10,060 bases of DNA from Methylococcaceae bacterium UBA4132 (lineage in GTDB: Bacteria; Pseudomonadota; Gammaproteobacteria; Methylococcales; Methylomonadaceae): positions 1-10,060 of the forward strand of contig DFWO01000149.1 of NCBI GenBank assembly GCA_002380945.1, written 5' to 3'. Below the pieces are notes generated by a model. The model was given only the letters and a program-made list of their open reading frames with translations. It had not been told where the DNA came from and did not search any database. The translations under genes and the position numbers were made by a program. Below, piece after piece: positions 1 through 6,498 of this stretch (positions are counted from its first letter, which is position 1; every line of letters begins with the position of its first letter).

Positions 1-139
1 TCACTTTGATTTTTACCACTACCCTTATTGGTTACATTGGGCGCATGAAAGAATTATTGAAACGGCTGTGTATCAATGGGCAAAAGCCATTAAAATCCTT
101 GCCAAAGCGATGCTGACAGCATGGTTTAAAAAGGCTTAA
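1..139 (+). CDS. 3' end of an unrecognised gene (partial)
   Basis: From base 2 to the TAA at 137-139 one frame stays open and encodes a 45-residue C-terminal end. It is rich in aromatic residues and histidine at first (HFDFYHYPYWLHWAHE), then becomes a basic amphipathic helix-like tail ending WFKKA. The start and any domain lie outside the window, so no function can be given. Its last 14 bases overlap the 3' end of comEC on the opposite strand, so the two genes converge with no room for a separate terminator. It could be a chance open frame, but the lack of stops and the sensible composition favour a real gene end. Confidence 0.5.
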   Translation, partial: HFDFYHYPYWLHWAHERIIETAVYQWAKAIKILAKAMLTAWFKKA

Positions 140-2393
140 AGTTCCAGTAGTGACTGCCAGTTTGTCGTTGTGCTTGTATTCGCCACGCGCCATGCTTGAC
201 GCTAACAGTTATCGCGCCACTGTCAGCACTGTTTAACCAATCGGCGTTAAAGTCTCGATAACGCGTTAATACATCGTCATGCGGATGTCCAAATTGATTA
301 CGATAACCTGACGGAATTAAAATGGTTTTCGCTTGTACGGTTTGTAAAAAGGCACGCGTTGAAGATGTTTTACTGCCGTGATGGGGTGCGATTAATACCT
401 CGGCTTTTAAGCGGTTACCATACGTTGTTACTAGCCATTCCTCCGCTTGTGCTTCAATATCGCCTGTTAACAAAGCCGTGCCGTGTGCTGATTGTACTTG
501 TAATACACAAGAATTATTGTTGTCTGAATTCGTTTGCCCATCGGGTGACAAAATCGTGAACAGCACGCTATCCCAAATCCATGATTGTCCTGCAATACAT
601 TGAACAGGCTGATAAGCATTGAGTTTTTCAGGCACGCTGGTCAATAGCTTTTCAACAGGGATACCGCTTATTAACGACTTTGCCCCACCGATATGGTCGT
701 TATCGCCATGACTAATAATAAGCTGGTCAATTTTATGCACACCTTGTTGATATAAAAAGGGCAATAACACGTTTTTACCTGAGTCGCTGTCGGCAGAAAA
801 TTTCGCGCCCGTGTCATAAATCAAATTATGCTCAGCCGTTTGTATCACAACGGATAAGCCTTGTCCGACATCCAATAAAGTGAGTTCTATATCGCCTGTT
901 GCAGGTCGTTTAGTCTCAGTAAAAACCAGCGGTAGTAATAACACTGCGCCTAACCAACGGGCGGGCATTCCTCTGGGGGCAAGCAAAATAAGCATACTCA
1001 ACACAGCAAATCCCAACATCCATATTGGTGGTTGAGCATGATGAATAGTCGCAAAGGGCAGGGCGGCTAAACTATCTAATAGCCACTGTAATTTTTGTAA
1101 CAGCCAATCAACTAACCAAAATATTCCCACTGCGAGTGTGCTACTTATGAACATTAACACGACAGCTAATAAAGCTAACGGCACAACTAAAAAACTGATG
1201 ACAGGTACGGCAACTAGGTTCGCGACAGGGGAAATCAATGATATTTGTTGAAAAAATAATAAGGTCAGTGGTGCTAAACCTAGCGACATCAAAGCGTTGA
1301 GTTTGATGGTTTCCCAGATAAGTTTGAGCTTGCCTAAGCGACCTGCGACGGTATAAATAATCAAACTTACCGCGATAAACGAGAGCCATGAACCCGCTGA
1401 TAATACCGCGAGGGGATCAATGAGCAACACGATCATTAATGCGGTGGCTAAAATGTGCAACGGTTGGGTATTACGCTGGGCAATAATGGCTATCATTGCC
1501 ACCGCTAACATAATCACTGCCCGTTGGGTGGGGATAAAAAAACCAGCCAGTGCCGCATAAAATACACCGACGACTAACGCCACCACAGCGGCGACTTGTT
1601 GTGGCGAACGCGTTAATATTCCTGTCCATGCCCATAATCGCAACACCAAAAAATACACTAAGCCTGCAATCAAGCCGATATGTGAACCAGAAATCACCAC
1701 GAGGTGGGTAGTACCCGTTTGTCGAAATACCTCCCATTGTGGCTGGGTGATCGCACTGCCGTCACCAATGGTCAGTGCTTTGATTAAAGGCAGACTAGGG
1801 TGATTGGCTAGTAACTCAGTCAATCGGTCGGTAATCGTTTGCCGCCACACTTGAATACTGAACCGCGCCGATTCTTGTCCTAATATCACGGGTTTAGTTG
1901 TTGGGCGAATATAGCCTGTTGCACCGATGCCAGAAATAAATAACTGACGTTCATAATCCGCACCATTAGCATTGAAGCTACCATGCGGGCGTTTTAGTTT
2001 AACGGTGAATGTCCATTGCTGACCTGCTTTAATGGGCTGGTCTGGGTAATACCAGCTTAAACGTAGTTTACTGGGTAATTTTTGTTTAGATGCGGTGACG
2101 ATAAAATCAAAGCTGACACGCCGTTCATCGTAGTCGGGCAAACTGGCAATAATACCTGTCACAGGCAACTCTATACCTTCCAACTGCGCGGGTAATCTAT
2201 CGGCTAAACGCACGGTTGCAAAGGCACATACCCACAACACACCAATGACAAAAAACACACTACGCCAATAACGCAACCATGCCATAATGCCTGCCCCGAA
2301 GCCGCCTAGAATCAGCCATTGGGAGTCGGGTAATGAGGGCAATTGTTGTGTTAACAAAATACCCGCTAATAACGATAGAGCGGCGGCAATCAT
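126..2393 (-). CDS. comEC: ComEC/Rec2-type DNA-uptake channel protein
   Basis: This is the inner-membrane channel that carries one strand of transforming DNA into the cytoplasm in natural competence. The 755 residues have the full family layout. N-terminal membrane segments (about 1-62) are followed by an OB-like DUF4131 part (about 70-165). The Competence domain (about 200-475) carries the HLVVISGSHI motif near 230-239 and many hydrophobic helices. A C-terminal metallo-beta-lactamase domain (about 500-745) has DVGQG at 508-512, SHGDNDH at 561-567, TGD at 643-645, PHHGS at 670-674 and GHPH near 702-705. The metal-binding residues look intact, so an active nuclease-like domain is plausible. 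The start at 2393 has AGAGGA a few bases upstream. Length is normal for the family and no damage is seen. A DUF2062 gene is divergent from it. Confidence 0.95.
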   Translation of the reverse strand: MIAAALSLLAGILLTQQLPSLPDSQWLILGGFGAGIMAWLRYWRSVFFVIGVLWVCAFATVRLADRLPAQLEGIELPVTGIIASLPDYDERRVSFDFIVTASKQKLPSKLRLSWYYPDQPIKAGQQWTFTVKLKRPHGSFNANGADYERQLFISGIGATGYIRPTTKPVILGQESARFSIQVWRQTITDRLTELLANHPSLPLIKALTIGDGSAITQPQWEVFRQTGTTHLVVISGSHIGLIAGLVYFLVLRLWAWTGILTRSPQQVAAVVALVVGVFYAALAGFFIPTQRAVIMLAVAMIAIIAQRNTQPLHILATALMIVLLIDPLAVLSAGSWLSFIAVSLIIYTVAGRLGKLKLIWETIKLNALMSLGLAPLTLLFFQQISLISPVANLVAVPVISFLVVPLALLAVVLMFISSTLAVGIFWLVDWLLQKLQWLLDSLAALPFATIHHAQPPIWMLGFAVLSMLILLAPRGMPARWLGAVLLLPLVFTETKRPATGDIELTLLDVGQGLSVVIQTAEHNLIYDTGAKFSADSDSGKNVLLPFLYQQGVHKIDQLIISHGDNDHIGGAKSLISGIPVEKLLTSVPEKLNAYQPVQCIAGQSWIWDSVLFTILSPDGQTNSDNNNSCVLQVQSAHGTALLTGDIEAQAEEWLVTTYGNRLKAEVLIAPHHGSKTSSTRAFLQTVQAKTILIPSGYRNQFGHPHDDVLTRYRDFNADWLNSADSGAITVSVKHGAWRIQAQRQTGSHYWNFKPF

Positions 2394-2472
2394 TGAGTTC
2401 CTCTGCGTTTTTAAGTCTATTCAAAACCTGATAAACTCACTATGCGTGATTTTAACTTTTATGGTGACTCAG

Positions 2473-3006
2473 ATGCCTAGAGAATTTTTAAAAAAGTATA
2501 TGCCTAATCCTGAAACGATTAAAAAGCATAAAAATTTGCAATTTCTGGGGGAAAAATTACACGATCCGAATTTATGGCATCTTAATCGTCATTCAGTGTC
2601 GATTGCATTTGCCGTGGGTTTATTTTTTGCATGGGTACCAACGCCAACACAAATGGCGATGGCGGCAATCGCGGCATTTTATTTTCGGGGTAATTTACCG
2701 ATAGCAGTCGGTTTAGTGTGGCTGACTAATCCAATTACTATGCCACCGCTGTTTTATTTTGCTTATCGGGTTGGCTTGTCAGTGTTAAATATGCCTTCCG
2801 CCGCTGAATTTTCACTTGATGCCGTGTTATCGGGTGGTTTATGGATACCGTTTTTAACGGGGTGTTTAATTATGGGCATAATTTGCTCAACAGCAGGCTA
2901 TTTTGGTATGCAGTCTGTTTGGCATTATCACGTCCGTAAAAAATGGACGCATCGACAAGAAAAACGCGCTCGTAAACCTGTCAATCCTTTTAGAGCCATG
3001 TATTGA
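2473..3006 (+). CDS. DUF2062 family membrane protein
   Basis: A 177-residue protein of the DUF2062 family, whose function is not established. The family core is visible at about residues 34-105: NLWHLNRHSVSIAFAVGLFF, then VPTPTQM, then WLTNPITMPPLFYFAYRVG. It has three to four hydrophobic segments (about 41-72, 75-103 and 120-147) and a strongly basic C-terminus (152-174), expected to be cytoplasmic. The start at 2473 is chosen because GGTGA lies five bases upstream. An in-frame ATG at 2461 is possible but lacks a site, and a much longer open frame back to 2287 runs through comEC and is not credible. It is divergent from comEC with 79 bases between the starts. To my knowledge this pairing recurs in gammaproteobacteria and hints at an envelope role, but that is not proof. 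Confidence 0.85.
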   Translation: MPREFLKKYMPNPETIKKHKNLQFLGEKLHDPNLWHLNRHSVSIAFAVGLFFAWVPTPTQMAMAAIAAFYFRGNLPIAVGLVWLTNPITMPPLFYFAYRVGLSVLNMPSAAEFSLDAVLSGGLWIPFLTGCLIMGIICSTAGYFGMQSVWHYHVRKKWTHRQEKRARKPVNPFRAMY

Positions 3007-3013
3007 GTAACAA

Positions 3014-3052
3014 AGCACATCATTTTCCAATGATGTGCTGGTGTTATTTTTT
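3014..3052. terminator. Bidirectional rho-independent terminator
   Basis: A perfect 11-base stem (AGCACATCATT at 3014-3024, AATGATGTGCT at 3029-3039) encloses the four-base loop TTCC. On the + strand it is followed after a few bases by TTATTTTTT (3044-3052). On the - strand it is followed by TTTGTT. It sits between the convergent DUF2062 and regulator genes, 8 bases after one stop and 4 after the other, and should serve both. Confidence 0.85.
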
Positions 3053-3676
3053 AATGATTTTAAAGCAACAAACAGCCCCACCTTTTGCCATACATTCTAG
3101 CTGTTCAATGTCTTTATCTAATAAAACCGATATAAGCGTTCTATCAAATTCACAAATTTCTTCATGTTTTTGCGCGAGATCATGGTAAATACAGTTACAT
3201 GCTTCAATCAGTGGCTCACTGCTGTTCGTATCTGCTACCTTTTTGCTTTTAAAACCTAAGCTGTCCATCACGTTGATTAAGGCTTCAATTCGCTCATCAA
3301 TCGGTTTATCGTTAAATTGCGGTAATAAACTTTGTGATAAGTTAGTGGCCAGTTTATGCAGATAACGCTGAAAAGCTTCAGACCCCATTTCGTTTTTCAA
3401 ATCAGTCAAAATGAGTTCAGAAAACCACGCATACTGTTTTGGAAAACTGTTAATGCCTGCTTCGGTCAACACAAAACTACGGACTGGACGACCTGCGGTT
3501 TTATTAACGCCAGCCATTTGTATATAACCGTCTTTTTCCAGCACAGCAAAATGTTGCTGCACCGCGTTACGCGAAATATCTAAGGCAGTAGCGATTTCAT
3601 CAATACTAAGCCCTGCCTTATTTTCCAGTAGCAGTTTTAAAATTTGCTGCTGCCGTGGTTTGATTTTCTCAGTCAT
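3044..3676 (-). CDS. SufR/COG2345-type HTH regulator with C-terminal cysteine cluster
   Basis: A 210-residue transcription factor. Residues 8-51 form a winged helix-turn-helix (LSIDEIATALDISRNAVQQHFAVLEKDGYI), with the wing around AGRPVRSFVLTEAG at 61-74. The middle (80-150) looks helical. The C-terminus carries Cys160, Cys162, Cys175, Cys195, Cys203 and Cys204, ending GGAVCCFKI. This matches the COG2345 group that includes the cyanobacterial [4Fe-4S] repressor SufR: HTH first, then a cysteine-rich sensor domain. Cluster binding here is inferred from the cysteines (C-x12-C-x19-C-x7-C). The start at 3676 is preferred because AGAAGG lies seven bases upstream; an upstream ATG at 3706 has no ribosome site. 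It is divergent from the globin-reductase-rubredoxin-MOSC cluster, so it is probably that cluster's regulator and its own. Confidence 0.85.
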   Translation of the reverse strand: MTEKIKPRQQQILKLLLENKAGLSIDEIATALDISRNAVQQHFAVLEKDGYIQMAGVNKTAGRPVRSFVLTEAGINSFPKQYAWFSELILTDLKNEMGSEAFQRYLHKLATNLSQSLLPQFNDKPIDERIEALINVMDSLGFKSKKVADTNSSEPLIEACNCIYHDLAQKHEEICEFDRTLISVLLDKDIEQLECMAKGGAVCCFKIIKK

Positions 3677-3712
3677 AAAAATGCCTTCTGCTAATCCATC
3701 TGACAATTTAAA

Positions 3713-3740
3713 AGTATAACAGACAGGTTATTTTTGTAAG
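3713..3740 (-). promoter_or_regulatory. Candidate sigma-70 promoter of the HTH regulator
   Basis: On the - strand CTTACA (3735-3740) and TATACT (3713-3718) are separated by 16 bases, a good -10 and a moderate -35. It would start transcription about 30 bases upstream of the chosen ATG. The -35 overlaps the palindrome at 3738-3751, which would suit autoregulation. Confidence 0.45.
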
Positions 3741-3751
3741 ATAAATATCTT
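3738..3751. promoter_or_regulatory. Palindromic operator candidate, AAGATA-AA-TATCTT
   Basis: A perfect inverted repeat (AAGATA 3738-3743, TATCTT 3746-3751) lies between the divergent regulator and globin genes. The octamer ATAAATAT also occurs twice, at 3741-3748 and 3759-3766, 18 bases apart, spanning both promoter candidates. The position is right for the binding site of the adjacent regulator. AT-rich DNA yields such palindromes by chance, so this remains a candidate. Confidence 0.4.
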
Positions 3752-3765
3752 TTAACATATAAATA

Positions 3766-3794
3766 TTGCATAAGCTGCTTTTGATTGTTATTAT
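3766..3794 (+). promoter_or_regulatory. Candidate sigma-70 promoter of the globin cluster
   Basis: TTGCAT (3766-3771) and TATTAT (3789-3794) are 17 bases apart, about 80 bases upstream of the globin start. The -10 matches the consensus at five of six bases; the -35 is weaker, as expected for a regulated promoter. It lies just downstream of the operator candidate at 3738-3751. Confidence 0.45.
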
Positions 3795-3874
3795 TTTCGC
3801 GTAGTCCCGTTTTGGGTTACCTAACAACTGAGTAAATAATAATGACTGACGCACAAGAACATGAGGAAGCAACT

Positions 3875-4243
3875 ATGAGTAACACACTGTACGACAGAAT
3901 AGGTGGCGAAGCAGCTGTTAATGCCGCCGTTGATATTTTTTATCGCAAGGTTTTGAATGACTACCGTATCAACCGCTTTTTTGACAATGTTGATATGGAA
4001 AAACAAGCAGCGAAACAAAAAGCATTTTTGACGATGGCATTTGGCGGGCCACATAACTATACAGGTGAAGATATGCGTAAAGGTCACGCTCGTCTTGTTA
4101 AAATGGGTTTAGACAATAGCCATTTCGACGCTGTTGTAGAAAATCTAGGGGCAACACTGGAAGAATTAAATGTCCCTCAAGAACTCATCGCCGAAGTAGT
4201 TGCTATTTGTGAAACTACCCGCAACGATGTCTTAGGCAGATAA
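3875..4243 (+). CDS. glbN: Group I truncated haemoglobin (TrHbN/GlbN type)
   Basis: A 122-residue haem protein of the two-over-two globin fold. Group I globins bind O2 and NO and can turn NO into nitrate when a reductase recycles the haem. TLYDRIGG opens the protein. Tyr23 is at B10 (DIFYRKVL), RFF at 34-36, and DMEKQAAKQKAFLTMAFGG follows at 40-58. His71 in KGHARLV is the proximal haem ligand, and LGATLEEL and RNDVLGR close it. Compared without gaps to the Synechocystis globin as I remember it, E7 is Gln44, E11 is Gln48 and E10 is Lys47 rather than His. The start at 3875 has GAGGAA six bases upstream; an ATG at 3842 lacks a site. It leads a cluster with reductase, rubredoxin and MOSC genes, which argues for redox or NO chemistry rather than oxygen storage. 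Confidence 0.93.
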   Translation: MSNTLYDRIGGEAAVNAAVDIFYRKVLNDYRINRFFDNVDMEKQAAKQKAFLTMAFGGPHNYTGEDMRKGHARLVKMGLDNSHFDAVVENLGATLEELNVPQELIAEVVAICETTRNDVLGR

Positions 4244-4256
4244 ACACTATAGCCCT

Positions 4257-4290
4257 ACTCCATAATGTTTTACGTTGAGCATTATGGAGT
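4257..4290 (+). terminator. Hairpin between globin and reductase (terminator or attenuator)
   Basis: An 11-base perfect stem (ACTCCATAATG 4257-4267, CATTATGGAGT 4280-4290) with a 12-base loop starts 13 bases after the globin stop. It is followed by TAGTTTTAAC, a short T run. It may partly terminate transcripts, protect the globin mRNA 3' end, or lower reductase expression. The out-of-context ATG at 4265 lies within its left arm. Confidence 0.5.
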
Positions 4291-4309
4291 TAGTTTTAAC
4301 GGTAGCATC

Positions 4310-5284
4310 ATGTACAAATTAACGATTGAAGAACAGACTTACACCTGCCAACCTGATGAAACCGTGTTGGATACCTTATTACGCGAAGAGGTTAATATTT
4401 CCTACGCCTGCAAAAAAGGCACTTGTCATAGTTGTATGGTGCGTAGTCTCGATACCATACCGCCAGCCGCCGCTCAAGTTGGATTAAAAAATACTCTAAA
4501 AAATCACCAGCATTTTCTTGCCTGTCTATGTCATCCAGAACAAGACATGGTTATTAAACTACCCGATGCCTCAGAGTTTTATACTGAAGGAACAGTAGTT
4601 GTAAACGAAATGCTCAATAGAAATACGCTGCTATTGATTATTGCCTTTAAGGATGCGTTTGAATTTAACGCAGGGCAGTTTGTTAATTTACAACGGGCGG
4701 ATGGATTAACGCGCAGTTATTCAATTGCTAATACACCACAAGAATCCAATACTTTAGAGTTTCATATTCGCCGCTTACCACACGGTAAATTTAGTGCATG
4801 GCTACATGATGACATCAAAGTAGGCGATACTATCGCTGTCTCTGAAGCGCGTGGGCATTGTTTTTATCTACCCGAAAGACGAGAACAAGGCATACTACTC
4901 ATCGGTACAGGAACAGGTTTAGCCCCCTTGGCAGGTATTTTGACTGACGCGCTTGCACATGGACATACGGGCGATATTTATTTATTTCATGGCAGTCGTG
5001 AAGTTGAAGACTTATACCGAATTGATGAAATGCGCGAACTGGCTAAGCAGCATTCCAATTTTCATTATGTGCCTTGCTTATCTGGCTCTCATGTTCCTGA
5101 GGGTTTTATGCAAGGACGCGCCAACGATGTTGCGTTAGCAACAATGGCTGATTTGAAAGGCTGGCGCGTATTTCTGTGCGGCCATCCCGATATGGTCAAT
5201 CAAGCCAAAAGAATGACTTTTCTTAAAGGTGCAGCATCAGCCGATATTTACGCCGATGCTTTTTTGGTGACTCCGACTGGGTAA
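4310..5284 (+). CDS. [2Fe-2S] ferredoxin-linked flavin reductase (FNR family)
   Basis: A 324-residue electron-transfer protein that passes electrons from NAD(P)H through flavin to a [2Fe-2S] cluster. A plant-type ferredoxin domain comes first (about 1-88) with cluster ligands Cys34, Cys39, Cys42 and Cys72 (C-x4-C-x2-C, then ACLC). A flavin-binding barrel follows (about 92-190) with RSYS at 135-138. The nucleotide-binding domain (about 193-324) has GTGTGLAPL at 199-207, FHGSR at 226-230 and LCGHPDMV at 289-296. This order is that of MmoC, naphthalene-dioxygenase reductase and CDP-glucoseen reductase-like proteins. No oxygenase lies nearby; the neighbours are a globin, a rubredoxin and a MOSC protein, any of which could receive its electrons. 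The start at 4310 gives a normal ferredoxin N-terminus with only a weak GGTAG site. The ATG at 4265 would add 15 residues encoded within a hairpin. Confidence 0.9.
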   Translation: MYKLTIEEQTYTCQPDETVLDTLLREEVNISYACKKGTCHSCMVRSLDTIPPAAAQVGLKNTLKNHQHFLACLCHPEQDMVIKLPDASEFYTEGTVVVNEMLNRNTLLLIIAFKDAFEFNAGQFVNLQRADGLTRSYSIANTPQESNTLEFHIRRLPHGKFSAWLHDDIKVGDTIAVSEARGHCFYLPERREQGILLIGTGTGLAPLAGILTDALAHGHTGDIYLFHGSREVEDLYRIDEMRELAKQHSNFHYVPCLSGSHVPEGFMQGRANDVALATMADLKGWRVFLCGHPDMVNQAKRMTFLKGAASADIYADAFLVTPTG

Positions 5285-5287
5285 CGC

Positions 5288-5375
5288 TAACCCTATCATC
5301 ATAACTCATCGTTGGATGATGCTAGATAATTGCAAAATCATTGTTACCGCTTTGCAATCTACCGCCTAAGGGTTA
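5288..5375 (+). other. Structured leader between reductase and rubredoxin
   Basis: The 123-base gap holds nested pairings. An outer helix joins TAACCCT (5288-5294) to AGGGTTA (5369-5375). An inner hairpin joins CATCAT (5297-5302) to ATGATG (5316-5321). A second inner hairpin joins ATTGCAAA (5329-5336) to TTTGCAAT (5351-5358). No T run follows, so it is not an ordinary terminator. A weak promoter (TTGCAA 5352-5357, TATTAA 5374-5379, spacing 16) overlaps it. It may be an mRNA processing or stability element or a cis-regulatory RNA; no known class is recognised. Confidence 0.35.
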
Positions 5376-5407
5376 TTAATTAAAACTTCTTCATAAGGAA
5401 GAATCTC

Positions 5408-5578
5408 ATGTCTGATTTTAAAAAATATCGTTGTTTGGAATGTGAACATCTTTACGATGAAGCTAAAGGAGACCCTGATAGCGGCATTTTACCTGGTACT
5501 CGCTGGGAAGATATTCCTGATGATTGGGCGTGTCCAATTTGTGGCGCACCCAAAAGTTTCTTTAAATTAGAAAGCTAA
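5408..5578 (+). CDS. Rubredoxin
   Basis: A 56-residue iron protein that carries one electron at a time on a single iron held by four cysteines. The ligands are Cys9 and Cys12 (RCLEC) and Cys42 and Cys45 (CPICG). The body shows YDEAKGDPDSGILPGT, then RWEDIPDDW, all typical of rubredoxins. The first knuckle reads C-L-E-C-E, with Glu where Gly usually follows the second cysteine. AAGGAAG six bases before the ATG is a strong ribosome site. The MOSC gene starts 21 bases after its stop, so the two are surely co-transcribed. In this setting it may relay electrons from the upstream reductase to the MOSC protein or the globin, or help remove oxygen or NO; the partner is not shown by the sequence. Confidence 0.95.
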   Translation: MSDFKKYRCLECEHLYDEAKGDPDSGILPGTRWEDIPDDWACPICGAPKSFFKLES

Positions 5579-5599
5579 TTTAAACAGGTGGAAATAACA

Positions 5600-6391
5600 A
5601 TGCCACACGTTGTCGCCCTATATCGTTACCCTGTGAAAAGCTTCACGCCAGAAGCGTGCGATGTTTTGACTGTTCTTGATGAAGGACGAATTGCTGGCGA
5701 CCGAGTACTCGGTATTCGATTTGCCAATTCAGGCGTGCCAGATAATGTCTGGAGTAAAAAGCATGAGTTTGTCGCACTGGTGAATACGCCGAGTCTGGCA
5801 CGCCTTAATCTTCGGTTCGATCATAAACTTCTTCGACTACACATTAGCTTAGAAAATTCAGTTTTGGTTGATGAGGCATTGGATGATAATGGGCGTAAAC
5901 GAATAGCAGCGGCGATTGAAGATTATGTGCTTCAGCTAGATGAGAATCCTCTTTCATCACATACTGAACGTATGCCCCTGAGAGTTGTTGGTGATGGCGT
6001 GAGTTCTCGTTATCAAGACAATGAGACGGGGCAAATAACACTACACAGCCGCGAAAGCTTAGCGGCTGTTGCCACTGCTGTTGGTGATTCAAACCTCAGT
6101 GAACAGCGTTTTCGTTCTAACATCGTTATTGAAGGGCTAGAGGCTTGGGATGAACAAAGCTGGGTAGGGCGGAAGATTCGTATAGGTAAAGTTATCTTCG
6201 ATGTGGTAATACCCAAAGGCAGATGTCTCGCTACACATGCGAACCCTCACTCTGGTGAACGGGATTTACCAATCCTCCAAACACTAACTCATGCCTTTAA
6301 TCAGAAAAAGCCAACGTTCGCAATTGGAATGCTTACCAGCGGGGCTGGAGGACAGATTTCTATCGGTGATAAAGTCAGTCTGCTTGCTTAA
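5600..6391 (+). CDS. MOSC-domain protein, mARC/YcbX-like (molybdenum cofactor N-reductase candidate)
   Basis: A 263-residue protein with an N-terminal MOSC_N barrel (about 3-95, opening VVALYRYPVKS) and a MOSC domain (about 125-262). Characteristic parts are QRFRSNIVIEG (169-179) and WVGRKIRIG (188-196). Cys209 in KGRCLATHANPHSGERD is in the place of the cysteine that binds molybdenum in mARC and YcbX. Such enzymes reduce N-hydroxylated substrates, and mARC can also reduce nitrite to NO; both need a separate electron donor. Here the rubredoxin and reductase directly upstream are obvious candidates. E. coli YcbX carries its own ferredoxin domain, which this protein lacks. The ATG at 5600 follows AGGTGG by eight bases; an in-frame GTG at 5588 sits inside that site and is rejected. 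Substrate unknown. Confidence 0.88.
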   Translation: MPHVVALYRYPVKSFTPEACDVLTVLDEGRIAGDRVLGIRFANSGVPDNVWSKKHEFVALVNTPSLARLNLRFDHKLLRLHISLENSVLVDEALDDNGRKRIAAAIEDYVLQLDENPLSSHTERMPLRVVGDGVSSRYQDNETGQITLHSRESLAAVATAVGDSNLSEQRFRSNIVIEGLEAWDEQSWVGRKIRIGKVIFDVVIPKGRCLATHANPHSGERDLPILQTLTHAFNQKKPTFAIGMLTSGAGGQISIGDKVSLLA

Positions 6392-6423
6392 ATATTAGCT
6401 TAAGGCAGGGAGATAATCAGCTC

Positions 6424-6453
6424 GGTTGTGTTAGCGATAGCGTAACTCAACAT
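6424..6453. repeat. Degenerate palindromic dispersed-repeat candidate
   Basis: Arms GTTGTGTTA (6425-6433) and TAACTCAAC (6443-6451) pair around GCGATAGCG, with one T-T mismatch. The reverse complement resembles, with two changes, a GTTGGGTTACGC...CTAACCCAAC type repeat that I recall as abundant in cyanobacteria and filamentous sulfur bacteria. The recognition is from memory and unchecked. Confidence 0.4.
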
Positions 6454-6475
6454 CAATCAAGGTGATGCCTGAATG

Positions 6476-6498
6476 GAGACGTTGTAATATAACGTCTC
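6476..6498. repeat. Palindromic repeat / hairpin, GAGACGTT...AACGTCTC
   Basis: A perfect eight-base stem (GAGACGTT 6476-6483, AACGTCTC 6491-6498) with a seven-base loop lies between two convergent MOSC genes. There is no T run on either side. The right flank TAC and the arms resemble a GTAGAGACGTT-type miniature repeat common in cyanobacterial genomes, with the left outer arm decayed. It could still act as a transcription barrier for both genes. Confidence 0.45.

Noticed and set aside
1141..1737. Two - strand open frames of 82 and 88 residues inside comEC
   Set aside because: Shadow frames within the intact comEC coding sequence, with no recognisable domain.
2287..2472. N-terminal extension of the DUF2062 protein to an ATG at 2287
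   Set aside because: It runs through the comEC start in antisense, has no family similarity, and a GGTGA ribosome site fits the ATG at 2473.
3677..3706. Longer regulator start MSDGLAEGIF
   Set aside because: No ribosome site there, and it lies almost at the predicted transcript start; AGAAGG supports 3676.
3781..3794. FNR-like box starting TTGAT in the globin promoter
   Set aside because: The second half-site is ATTAT instead of ATCAA, so the match is too weak; the bases fit better as promoter spacer and -10.
3842..3874. Longer globin starting MTDAQEHEEAT
   Set aside because: No ribosome site precedes 3842, while GAGGAA sits correctly before 3875, which gives the usual globin N-terminus.
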